Shown here in pieces: positions 46,601-54,624 of a DNA stretch of 64,000 nucleotides. A program made the position numbers and the translations under genes. This DNA comes from Nostoc sp. UHCC 0702 (lineage in GTDB: Bacteria; Cyanobacteriota; Cyanobacteriia; Cyanobacteriales; Nostocaceae), in NCBI GenBank assembly GCA_017164015.1, contig CP071065.1, positions 3,314,501 to 3,378,500 of the forward strand. The letters are read 5' to 3'. The notes below the pieces were generated by a model that had not been told where the DNA came from, searched no databases, and worked only from the letters and a program-made list of their open reading frames with translations. Numbering within the stretch: position 1 is the first letter of the stretch; every line of letters begins with the position of its first letter.

Positions 46601-47903
46601 AGTAATAATCAGAAGCAGATAGAGTATCATTGCCATCACCACCATCAAGCAAGTGATTACCAGTTGAATTGTTAGCACTCAACTCGTCATCACCATCTCC
46701 ACCATTAAGGGTATTACTGCTTGTTAAAAAGTTAGCACTCAACTCGTCATCACCATCTCCACCATTAAGAGTATTACTGCCTGTTGAAAAGTCAGCACTT
46801 AATAAATCATTACCATCTCCACCATTAAGCAGGTTATTGCCTGTTGAACTGTAAGCATCTAATGTATCGTCACCATCTCCACCATCAAGCAGGTTATTGC
46901 CTGTTGAATTGTAAGCATCCAAATAATCGTTACCAGCACCACCATCTAAAGTATTATTGCCAAAGGAGGGGATATCAGGATCGGATTCTCTTGGGTTAGT
47001 GAAGATGTAGATATAGGCGTAGAGATAATCGTTGCCATCGCCTCCTTTAAGCAGGTTATTGCCTGTTGAATTGTAAGCATCTAATGTATCGTCACCAGCA
47101 CCACCATCTAAAGTGTTATTGCCAGAAGAGAAATTGCCCGCAACTACACCACCAAAATCATCGGGGTAAAATTCGAAGGCAGAGAGATAATCATTGCCAT
47201 CGCCACCAGAGAGTAAATTGTTACCTGTTGAATAGTCTGCATACAAACTATCGTCCCCTGATCCTCCTTTGAGGGTGTTATTGCCAGTTGAATATTCTGC
47301 ATTTAGAGTGTCATTTCCTGAACCGCCATCGAGATGATTGTTTCCAGAGGAATAAGAAATATCTAACCTGTCATTGCCAGCACCAGCGCACACACTGTTA
47401 TTTCCTAGCCTATCTTGGAAATAATCATTGCCAGCACCAGCATCAACCTTATCGTTTCCTGCCCCTCCGTAGATAGTGTCATCTCCAGCCTCTCCTAGTA
47501 TGCTGTCATTGCCATCACCACCAGAGAGAACGTTACTGGCAGAATTACCTCTAATCCAGTTATTCAGTGCATTGCCGTTGCCGTTAATGGCTGTTGTACC
47601 TGTGAGAGTGAGGTTTTCCAAATAAGCACCCAATGTCCAGCTAACGGATGATTTGACTGTATCAACTCCGCCTGCATTGCCTCCTGAACCATTATCTTCA
47701 CTGACAATATCCCCACTGCTGTCAACGATGTAAGTGTCGTTACCTGAACCACCTTTCAAGCTATCATTGCCAGTGCCACCATCTAGTGTGTCGTTGCCAC
47801 TATCTCCATACAGTGTGTCATTACCCCCCAAACCCTTGATATTGTCATTAGAAATTGTGCCATTCAAGATTTCTGAGTTATTGGTACCAATGATAGATGA
47901 CAT
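43629..47903 (-). CDS. Giant RTX-type (haemolysin-like) calcium-binding repeat protein
   Basis: 1424 aa. Starts with classical RTX nonapeptides (LGGNDTLYGDSGNDTLDGGTGNDSLKGGSGNDTYIVDSSG) and a VDTVKSSVSWTLGAYLENLTLTG module. About 1100 residues then follow of a regular ~19-residue repeat of the form STGNNLLDGGDGNDxLSA, in which RTX turns alternate with S(T/S)GNN strands; Tyr-rich excursions of 10-45 residues are inserted at intervals. The end (DIFGFNSYTEGVDSLYDFDAANELIQVSADGFGG...FIYDDNTGALYFDQDGTAGAFTQVQFAQLSA) is the typical cyanobacterial C-terminal module exported by type I secretion. No signal peptide. GGAG precedes the ATG. Extracellular, calcium-folded surface or matrix protein by family; no enzymatic domain seen. 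Confidence 0.9.
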   Translation of the reverse strand: MSSIIGTNNSEILNGTISNDNIKGLGGNDTLYGDSGNDTLDGGTGNDSLKGGSGNDTYIVDSSGDIVSEDNGSGGNAGGVDTVKSSVSWTLGAYLENLTLTGTTAINGNGNALNNWIRGNSASNVLSGGDGNDSILGEAGDDTIYGGAGNDKVDAGAGNDYFQDRLGNNSVCAGAGNDRLDISYSSGNNHLDGGSGNDTLNAEYSTGNNTLKGGSGDDSLYADYSTGNNLLSGGDGNDYLSAFEFYPDDFGGVVAGNFSSGNNTLDGGAGDDTLDAYNSTGNNLLKGGDGNDYLYAYIYIFTNPRESDPDIPSFGNNTLDGGAGNDYLDAYNSTGNNLLDGGDGDDTLDAYSSTGNNLLNGGDGNDLLSADFSTGSNTLNGGDGDDELSANFLTSSNTLNGGDGDDELSANNSTGNHLLDGGDGNDTLSASDYYYTEPIYYGERIYSDYTGNNTLLGGAGDDYLNANYSTGDNLLDGGDGNDTLFASGEKYIQTFGLFGAIPLDIVYLPTSGDNTLNGGAGDDELNVEISKGDNTLLGEAGDDKLSANYSSGNNLLDGGDGNDSLSASGSTSYTYTYYEIDYYDDVNYTYVFKEYVVNVDVPTTGNNTLDGGAGDDNLNVDSSTGNNTLNGGTGNDSLSSRYSTGNNLLDGGDGNDSIYTSAPSSAPSDLVTQTVDGGTGDDYLNIDYSNASEGITSTFDAATTLGSITAGTNTVSYQNIERLEVTGTAYDDNISVSGYYSYYYDYDTSSYIDLKYPASGNNTLLGGAGNDSLIVDYSTGDNLLDGGDGNDYLSASGSYLGNSYTYIGYPASGNNTLLGGAGNDSLIANYSTGDNLLDGGDGNDTLSASGYLDGDGYSTYYVYASSGNNTLNGGAGDDNLNVDASTGDNLLSGGDGNDTLFASAYYFELDGFRFGYAASGNNTLDGGAGDDLLNVDGSTGTNLLSGGDGNDTLSASGYIVYIFRGYYTLDAYGNNTLDGGAGDDILNAKSSTGNNTLIGGDGNDILNDYSSIGNNLLDGGDGNDILSIISTGNNTLIGGAGDDELSANFSRGNNTLNGGTGDDSLSANNSTGNNLLDGGDGNDTLSASDYYYYEVDNYYFVERNYSYYTGNNTLNGGIGDDSLIANYSTGDNLLDGGDGNDYLSASGERYFQDTNGYVAPNPAAIVYISTSGDNTLNGGAGDDSLYVEISNGDNTLLGEAGDDELSANYSRGNNLLDGGDGNDSLSASGSTSYSYSYYDQSYDQYIVNVDVPTTGDNTLDGGAGDDYLNVSISTGNNLLLGGDGNDYLFASGASGNNTLYGGNGDDTLIGGNGNDLLYGDAGTDIFGFNSYTEGVDSLYDFDAANELIQVSADGFGGGLSIGSLLASQFSFGVSATSSDQRFIYDDNTGALYFDQDGTAGAFTQVQFAQLSAGLSLTATNFGVV

Positions 47904-48817
47904 ATTTTCTCCGATTTGAATTAGTAAATATTTAATTTCTTTCAGCCTTTACCTTTTTGGTTTATCTAAATCAATCCACAGTCATGACTCAGATATAAAG
48001 GCTTAAAGTTGGATATGTTGTTCATTAGCATCAGGGCGATCGCGCTTGTGATCTGGGTCACAAATGAATTCATTTTCAACCCTTACAAAGTGCAAGCTAT
48101 ATGCAACTGAACTTGTTTTTGAGGTCGTTTGCGATTCTCATGTTCATAGTAGTTACATACTTGTGACTAGTATTTATGCAAAGTTACAAAAACACAGAGC
48201 ATTATTACTGCTTGATATTAGCACTAATAAAATATTTATGATAGAGGTTAATTTTTTATAAAAAAATCAACTAATTTATTGAATATTTGCTCGCTGATTA
48301 GTGAGTCTTGATTCCAGCATTTATGAGCTTTTTGAAGTTCATATTTATATTTAATAAAAGAAAAATATATGTTTACATTTCCTACTATTTTGATTGCAGC
48401 GGTGGGAAACTTTATCCCCTTGTGGGCGAGGAGAGCTTGTAAATAGTATGCAATTTCTTAACAATTACTAACAATCTTGAGTTCGCAATCGGCAAAAAGC
48501 AAAGCCACATCCTCCACTTGGGGAGCTACCTCTGTGGGCGGAATTAGCGATCGCCTTTGGGAATGGCGTGAAACTCCAAAATCATTCAGGTGAGGCTCGT
48601 TCTTCGCTACACTTCGCTAACACGCTTGGCAACGCTAAAACGGGCACTACTTCTTTGTACTTCTTTACAATAGGCACCTCGCCAATGGGGAAGAGTTACC
48701 AATGCCCCATGCCCAAAAACTATATTAATTTTCTTTGTATAAATATTTTTTTAGATGTATATTATTACTAAATAGTCTCAAATACGTAAATCTACTTATA
48801 TATAAATTTTATTAATT
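47904..48817. other. Intergenic region between the RTX gene and the ATPase cluster
   Basis: 914 bases, divergent, AT-rich. Short frames at 48064 and 48568 have no protein-like features. A dispersed repeat lies at about 48480-48710 (TCGCAATCGGCAAAAAGC...CCATGCCC). Promoters for both flanking genes are expected here. Confidence 0.45.
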
Positions 48818-50740
48818 GTGGAGCAACTTCTGGAAGCAGTAGAAAAAATTCTGCAAGATAGGCCTTTCGGATACATTCAGCGGTTTGTGCTTCACCAATC
48901 TTGGTTAGGCAAAACTTATGGTGAGATGGCGAATGGTTCGGGCTACCGTAGTGAATATATTAAGGAAGTTGGCTCTCAGTTGTGGCACGACTTGTCCGAA
49001 GTACTAGGACAGAGAGTCACCAAAAAGAACCTGCATTTAGTTTTGGGGAAATATCACCAAGACATTACAGAGCTAAATTCATATCAGCCTCAAGATGAAT
49101 TTATAACAGAATATAGACCAGAAAAAGTTTTTCTAGACTCATTCTCAACTAACAAAATGGACTTTCCCAACGGCCCCGTGCCCCTGGATTCTCCTTTTTA
49201 TATTAATCGTCCTCCCCTAGAACAACTAATTTCCAACGAGATTATGCAACCTGGTTGCTTACTGCGAATCAAAGCACCCAGGAAAATGGGGAAAAGTTCA
49301 CTGCTCAACCGCATGATTGCTCACGCGAAAAAGCAAGGTTGTCAAATTGTCTATTTAGACTTTCAAGAAGCTGATGCAGATATTTTTGGATCGTTAGATA
49401 AATTTCTGCGGTGGTTCTGCGTCAATGTCGCCAGGCAGTTGAACCTTCTACCCAGTTTGGATGATTTTTGGGATGCGGAGATGGGCAGCAAGGTGAGCTG
49501 CAAAATCTACTTCGAGGGTTATTTACTGCAATACGTTGAAAATAGTCCCATAGTCTTGGCTTTGAATGAAGTCAATCGGATTTTTGAACATCCCAATATT
49601 GCTCAAGACTTCTTGCCAATGCTACGATTTTGGCACGAACAAGCAAAGCAGGATCAGACTTGGCAAAAACTGCGAATTGTGGTAGTTCACACAACAGAAA
49701 TTTATATTCCCTTGCAATTAAACCAATCTCCATTCAATGTGGGAGTGACAGTTTCATTGCCTGGGTTCACCTTAGAACAAATACAGAGTTTGGCGCAACG
49801 CTACGGACTCGACTGGGCAGCAGACACAGAAGGAGCGAAACGTCTAGCATCCTTGCAAGCAATGATTGGAGGGCATCCCTATCTAGTGAACTTGGCACTT
49901 TATCATCTGCGTCAAGGGAAAATGACGCTGGAAGAGTTATTACAAACAGCATCCACACCAACAGGAATCTACAGTCAGCATCTGCGAGAACTATTGACGC
50001 TACTGCAAAAAGAACCACAATTAATGTCAGCGATGCAGCAGGTGGTGGTGGTTAATGAAGCAGTAGAACTAGATGCGATCGCTGGCTATAAGCTTGAAAG
50101 TATGGGTTTAGTGCAACTAGATGGCAATCAAGCCCGCGTCAGCTGCGAGTTATATCGCCTTTATTTTCATCAACAACTGGTAAAACAAAATAGTGCTAAC
50201 GGTTCCGGTACTTTGTTTGCACAAAAAGCACAAAAATACTCGCCTGTAAATACAACTGATACACTACGTCAGTTCATCAATTTACAATACTTCAAACAAT
50301 ATCTAGAAATGGAGTGGCCGCAATGGCAAACATCGGCTGTACCCCTATCTCTAATTGTCTGTGAAATTGACTATTTTCAACTATACAGTGAAACTAATGG
50401 GTATTTAGCTGCCAATAATAACTTGCTGCGCATTGCCAGTACTATCCGCAACTGCCTGAAACATCATGCTACTCTCATAGCACACTATGAACAGACAAAG
50501 TTTGCTGCTATCTTGCCACAAGCAAACACTGATGTTGCTATTGCACTTGCAGAAAATATTCGCGAGAGGGTAAAACAATTAGCGATCGCTCACGCTAATT
50601 CTCAACTTGATCCAGTTCCCACTCCCATTTTCAATGTGAGTTTAGGAATTGCCACTGTAAAACCTAGTTATGAAAACTCTCCGAGTATGTTGCTTGCTGC
50701 TGCTGAAGAAGCACTCGTGCAATCTAAGAGAAAAGAGTAG
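48818..50740 (+). CDS. vMAP-type HTH + AAA-like ATPase + degenerate GGDEF protein
   Basis: 640 aa, GTG start. Residues 1-80 resemble the N-terminal HTH of vWA-MoxR-associated proteins (FVLHQSWLGKTYGEMANGSGYRSEYIKEVGSQLWHDLSEVLGQRVTKKNL). About 125-440 is the AAA-like (AAA_35/STAND-related) ATPase with Walker A KAPRKMGKSSLL; the Walker B region reads ALNEVNRIFEHP where relatives have LDEVDR, so the catalytic Asp is Asn. About 480-640 is GGDEF-like (LIVCEIDYFQLYSETNGYLAANNNLLRIASTI; FNVSLGIAT) but the GGDEF loop is YEQTKF, so no cyclase activity is expected. Possibly a nucleotide-binding sensor. First of three related ATPases in 9 kb. Confidence 0.85.
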   Translation: MEQLLEAVEKILQDRPFGYIQRFVLHQSWLGKTYGEMANGSGYRSEYIKEVGSQLWHDLSEVLGQRVTKKNLHLVLGKYHQDITELNSYQPQDEFITEYRPEKVFLDSFSTNKMDFPNGPVPLDSPFYINRPPLEQLISNEIMQPGCLLRIKAPRKMGKSSLLNRMIAHAKKQGCQIVYLDFQEADADIFGSLDKFLRWFCVNVARQLNLLPSLDDFWDAEMGSKVSCKIYFEGYLLQYVENSPIVLALNEVNRIFEHPNIAQDFLPMLRFWHEQAKQDQTWQKLRIVVVHTTEIYIPLQLNQSPFNVGVTVSLPGFTLEQIQSLAQRYGLDWAADTEGAKRLASLQAMIGGHPYLVNLALYHLRQGKMTLEELLQTASTPTGIYSQHLRELLTLLQKEPQLMSAMQQVVVVNEAVELDAIAGYKLESMGLVQLDGNQARVSCELYRLYFHQQLVKQNSANGSGTLFAQKAQKYSPVNTTDTLRQFINLQYFKQYLEMEWPQWQTSAVPLSLIVCEIDYFQLYSETNGYLAANNNLLRIASTIRNCLKHHATLIAHYEQTKFAAILPQANTDVAIALAENIRERVKQLAIAHANSQLDPVPTPIFNVSLGIATVKPSYENSPSMLLAAAEEALVQSKRKE

Positions 50741-51266
50741 AAATGATTAAAAATGAAATAAACAAGTCAAATATTCTTGTTTTTTGATTTTTGAAAGTGC
50801 CCCACTACGGGGAAGTCAAAAGTCAAAAGTCAAAAGTCAAAAGTCAAAAGTCAAAAGTCAAAAGTCAAAAGTCAAAAGTCAAAAGTCAAAAGTCAAAAAT
50901 ATTAAACTCCTTGCTACGAATGAAAAAAACACTTCATTCATCAAAACTTGATTTGATCAGGGTTTGGGCAAGTGTTTCTTGAGCGTTAACTAACTAACAA
51001 GCATACAAAAGCAAGGCAGGGCGTTGGGGAAACATTGCGTTGTGCTGTTTCCCATGCTCTGCCGACAGCCGCGTGACTACTACCACAAAGAACAGAAAAA
51101 AAAGTTTTCATGAATCCTGAAAAACTTCTAAGTAGAAAACCATTTTTTTAGAAATAATTAAGTAGGTGGACATAATAAAATGGAGAATACCAGCCATATA
51201 AACCCGTATTTGCCCTGTTTTATCTCCTGGTTTTTACCTTCTACTTACCAGATAAATTCTAAATAA
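50741..51266. other. Spacer with STRR array (AAAGTCA)12
   Basis: 50813-50898 holds about twelve tandem heptamers of AAAGTCA. The remainder includes a GC-rich dispersed repeat (about 51015-51075). A short frame across the heptamers (from 50791) is a repeat artefact. Confidence 0.8.
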
Positions 51267-52811
51267 ATGAACAATTATCGATATCAAGTCGGCGGCACAC
51301 TAACTAGTGATGCACCTAGTTATATTGAACGTCAGGCAGATGTGGATCTCTACAAAGCTTTGAAGCAGGGAGAGTTTTGCTATGTCCTGAGTTGTAGGCA
51401 AATGGGCAAATCTTCACTGTTAGTCAAAACCAAGGATCGCTTACAAAAAGAAGGTTTTAGATGTGCCACTATCGATATGACTAATATCGGTTCTGAAAAT
51501 ATCACTCCAGAGCAGTGGTACAAGGGAGTTGTAGGTGATTTATGGTTGGGTTTGAAGCTGTTAGGAAAATTGAATTTAAAAGCCTGGTGGCAAGAAAACA
51601 ATGATATCTCTTTACTTCATAAACTCAGTCGATTTATTTCAGAAATCCTGTTAAATCAATATCCTAACGAAAGAATATTTATTTTTATTGATGAGATTGA
51701 TAGTATTAAAAGTCTGGATTTCTCTGTTGATGACTTTTTTAGCTTGATTCGTTTTTGCTACAATCAACGAGCGCTCGCTCCTGAATATGAGCGGATTACG
51801 TTTGCTGTTTTTGGGGTCGCTACACCAAGAGATTTAATTAAATATCAAAATCATAGTACACCGTTTAATATTGGTAAAGCCATACAAATAGATGGCTTCA
51901 GCTTTGAAGAAGCCCAATCTCTGGCTCAGGGATTGGAAATAAACGGTATCAATTCCCAAAGAGTTCTCAAAGAAATCTTAGCTTGGACAGGAGGGCAACC
52001 TTTTCTCACCCAAAAACTGTGTCGGCTGTTTCTCAGTTTATCTCAGGATGAGATGGGTAAAAAGCTGAAAGTTCTTCCTGGGACAGAAACATTTTGGGTA
52101 GAAAGCGTCGTGCGATCGCATATTATTGATAGATGGGAATCGCAAGATGAACCAGAGCATTTGCGGACAATTCGCGATCGCATCGTCAGAAACGAACATT
52201 CTGCTGGGAGATTGCTCGGAATTTATCAGCACATGCTACAAGGCATTGAAGTACCAATTGACGACAGTACTGAACAGGTAGAACTGTTGCTGTCTGGTTT
52301 GGTATGTAAAAAGCAAGGTTTTCTGAGAGTTAAAAATTCCATTTATGAAGAAGTTTTCAACATTGAATGGGTAGAAAAACAATTAGCTTACTTGCGTCCC
52401 TATTCCCAAGCCCTCAATGCATGGATAGCCTCAAAGCAACAAGACAGATCCCGCCTATTGCGTGGACAAGCTTTGATTGATGCCCAAGCATGGACACAAG
52501 GCAAAAGCTTGAGTAACTTAGATTATCGATTTTTAGCTGCTAGTGAAGAATTAGATCGTAAGGAAGTACAACAGGCGTTGGAGGCAGAACGTGCCAAAGA
52601 AGTTGAAGCACGATTAAGAGAACAACAAAAAAGGCAGGCTCAACAGCGAAAATCTACCAAAATTGTGACATTCTTGTTGCTGGGTATGACTATTAAGTTT
52701 GCGATTTCTGTAGCCTGGGGAGTATCACTTGTCAAGAAGATTCAAGTCTTGGAATCACAGCTTAATCAACAACAGACAAACTTTCAGCAAAAAATTGGGA
52801 ATAGGGAATAG
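51267..52811 (+). CDS. AAA-like (STAND-related) ATPase with C-terminal membrane segment
   Basis: 514 aa. [49 protein letters not shown] holds the family start and Walker A (RQMGKSS); [31 protein letters not shown] is an intact Walker [16 protein letters not shown] is the sensor-2-like helix. About 345-440 is a winged-helix-like module ([39 protein letters not shown]), then a charged coiled coil ([28 protein letters not shown]) and one membrane helix ([21 protein letters not shown]). The soluble half closely parallels the protein at 54625. No enzymatic output domain; likely an anchored signalling or conflict ATPase. Confidence 0.88.
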   Translation: MNNYRYQVGGTLTSDAPSYIERQADVDLYKALKQGEFCYVLSCRQMGKSSLLVKTKDRLQKEGFRCATIDMTNIGSENITPEQWYKGVVGDLWLGLKLLGKLNLKAWWQENNDISLLHKLSRFISEILLNQYPNERIFIFIDEIDSIKSLDFSVDDFFSLIRFCYNQRALAPEYERITFAVFGVATPRDLIKYQNHSTPFNIGKAIQIDGFSFEEAQSLAQGLEINGINSQRVLKEILAWTGGQPFLTQKLCRLFLSLSQDEMGKKLKVLPGTETFWVESVVRSHIIDRWESQDEPEHLRTIRDRIVRNEHSAGRLLGIYQHMLQGIEVPIDDSTEQVELLLSGLVCKKQGFLRVKNSIYEEVFNIEWVEKQLAYLRPYSQALNAWIASKQQDRSRLLRGQALIDAQAWTQGKSLSNLDYRFLAASEELDRKEVQQALEAERAKEVEARLREQQKRQAQQRKSTKIVTFLLLGMTIKFAISVAWGVSLVKKIQVLESQLNQQQTNFQQKIGNRE

Positions 52812-52964
52812 GGAATTGATGACTGATGACTTGTACTGTCGCACTTGTACCGAGCGAAGTCGAGGTAAGCCGAAGTACTGATGACTGATGGCTGATGACT
52901 AGGTATCAGAAAAATAACAACTAACAACTGACAACTGACAACTAACAACTGACAACTAACATAC
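52812..52964. repeat. Heptamer repeats between the ATPase and CYTH genes
   Basis: ATAGGGA, TGATGAC/TGACTGA and AACTGACA/AACTAACA units in tandem (52797-52962), with a dispersed fragment CACTTGTACCGAGCGAAGTCGAGG between them. Confidence 0.8.
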
Positions 52965-53429
52965 TTACCATTGTGAAAAAGGATGTTTCACTAGATTGCT
53001 GTTGAAATATTTGGGGTCTTCAGAAACTTCTTTGTCTATCCAGTCTGGTAGTTCAATGTGTTGTTTTTCATCGGTGAGTTCGACTTCTGCCAATATCAGT
53101 CCTTTATTGACACCATCAAACTCGTCTATTTCCCAAATCAAATTATTCCACTCTAATTTGTACCTGATTTTTTCTATTAAAGGGCGATCGCACAAGGTAT
53201 CTAGCATTTCTTGAGCATCTTCAATAGGAATAGTGTACTCAAATTCAGCTCTAGAATATTTGACACTGGGGCCTTTAATCGTTAAGTAACCTTGGTTGCC
53301 TGCTATCCGTACACGTACAGTAGCTTTTTCTCCTGTAGCAATGTATCCCTGACAATAAACAGTACCTTCTGCTAGTTTTCTCCAACTATCTCCTTTGACT
53401 AAAAATTTACGCTCTATTTCTTTCGCCAT
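52965..53429 (-). CDS. CYTH-domain triphosphatase-like protein
   Basis: 154 aa. Begins with the CYTH signature EIERKFLV and shows the tunnel-fold charged pattern: VYCQGYIA, KATVRVRIAGNQGYLTIKGP, RAEFEYTIP, IEKIRYKL, WEIDEFDGVNKGLILAEVEL and DWIDKEVSEDPKYFNSNLVKHPF. Bacterial relatives hydrolyse inorganic triphosphate in a metal-dependent way; the residues needed (Glu, Lys, Arg lining the tunnel) appear present. Single gene, no clear operon partner. Confidence 0.93.
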   Translation of the reverse strand: MAKEIERKFLVKGDSWRKLAEGTVYCQGYIATGEKATVRVRIAGNQGYLTIKGPSVKYSRAEFEYTIPIEDAQEMLDTLCDRPLIEKIRYKLEWNNLIWEIDEFDGVNKGLILAEVELTDEKQHIELPDWIDKEVSEDPKYFNSNLVKHPFSQW

Positions 53430-54209
53430 TTGAGACTCCGTTGCTTGGTCTGGTTGGTGGAAAGTAATTAACTGGATTCAAGGCACAAAAAGCGTACCAT
53501 TTTTTTAACCAGGTTATCAATATTACCAAATTTAGCTGACGGCAAACCTCGCTAGTCAGATCAAGGGTGTAAAAGCGGAGAGAGTAATTTGTAGCGATGA
53601 TTTAGATAATTTGTATAGGCTGTTACAGGAATTTTTATCTAATCTTATTAATCGAGCTTTTGAAGCGATACAGTTCAGTTCAAGTTAAAAACTAAAACTG
53701 GCGTGGGTTGGGTTTCGCTTACGTTTAACCCATCCTACTATTGTTTTTAACTAAAGGATATAGGTTTTTAGAATTGCGATCGCTCTCTCCTTGCACAGCA
53801 ACAATCCAGCTGCTTGCCTTATAGTAATTACCCTGAGTTTGTGTAAGGCTCCCACTTTTCCTACTTTTCCCACTTTTCTTACTTTTTGACGAGAAGAATT
53901 AACTGATTTAACCAACTTTTCCCACTTTCGACTAAACTAATTAAAGAAATTAACGGTTGTGTTTACACAACTTAACTAAGTTTTGTTAAAAGCATACTTT
54001 ACCAGCTCTCTTCTCTCACCCACCTTCCCTAACTGACCTTGCCCTCTGTTTCGGTCATGGCTACCTGGAAGGTAATCCTTGCTCAATTTAAGAATTTGAT
54101 GGTAGCGCTGCTTACTAATCGCAAGACTAAGTAAACAGGGTTTTGTCCATATACAGGATTACGTACTACTGCCACAGCAGTATTTGCAAAAAATTACTAA
54201 CTATTTGCT
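53430..54209. other. Intergenic region upstream of a small secreted-protein gene
   Basis: 780 bases without a supported gene. Contains a TTGGGTTTCGCTTACGTTTAACCCATCC repeat-like palindrome (53707-53738) and direct ACTTTTCCCACTTTTC repeats (53851-53888). Confidence 0.5.
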
Positions 54210-54455
54210 ATGAAAGCAAGTTTTCTGCCAAGACTCTTGACACTTTGTTTAAGCATAGAGATTTTACTCACCTTGAGTTTAGCTCAACCAGCTAAGTCAG
54301 AATTCGCAACCAAAAGCGCTACTTTCTCAAAACGAGTTGTTATTCAGGATAATTTCAACCCACCAGACACAGACCAACCAAAAGATAGCTCCGGTGCAGG
54401 TTCTCGCAGTAGATTTAAGTTTTCTCAATCAGAAAAACTGATGAGTGATGAGTGA
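54210..54455 (+). CDS. Small exported protein, possible DUF928 remnant
   Basis: 81 aa. The N-terminus is a signal peptide (MKASFLPRLLTLCLSIEILLTLSLAQPAKS, cleavage probably near AKS). The mature part has FNPPDTDQPKDSSGAGSR, which resembles the beginning of cyanobacterial DUF928 proteins (Pro-rich segment then a Gly/Arg-rich GGxSRG); those are normally over 200 aa and are often neighbours of CHASE2-AAA genes such as the one at 54625. Here the frame ends in a TGATGAC heptamer repeat, suggesting truncation. Function unknown; a genuine small protein remains possible. Confidence 0.5.
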   Translation: MKASFLPRLLTLCLSIEILLTLSLAQPAKSEFATKSATFSKRVVIQDNFNPPDTDQPKDSSGAGSRSRFKFSQSEKLMSDE

Positions 54456-54624
54456 TGACTGATGACTGATCACTGATGACTGTCAGCAGAGCATTTTATC
54501 ATAAAAGTTAATGGGGAATTACTTTGATGATAATTAAACCAAATATTGATTTGATGTATTTGTTGAGAAACAGGGTAATGAATTAGAAAGAGCTTGTATC
54601 AAGCTTTTTGAAATTTGTACTTAA

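Noticed and set aside
43629..47903. Many plus-strand frames opposite the giant RTX gene (for example 46669-46854)
   Set aside because: They are Pro/Ser/Leu-rich mirror images of the GGDGND repeat code, a codon-pattern artefact.
50813..50898. Tandem repeat considered as a CRISPR array
   Set aside because: The unit is 7 bases, copies are directly adjacent and there are no spacers; it is an STRR array. The same holds for the arrays at 5434, 22806, 34918 and 36638.
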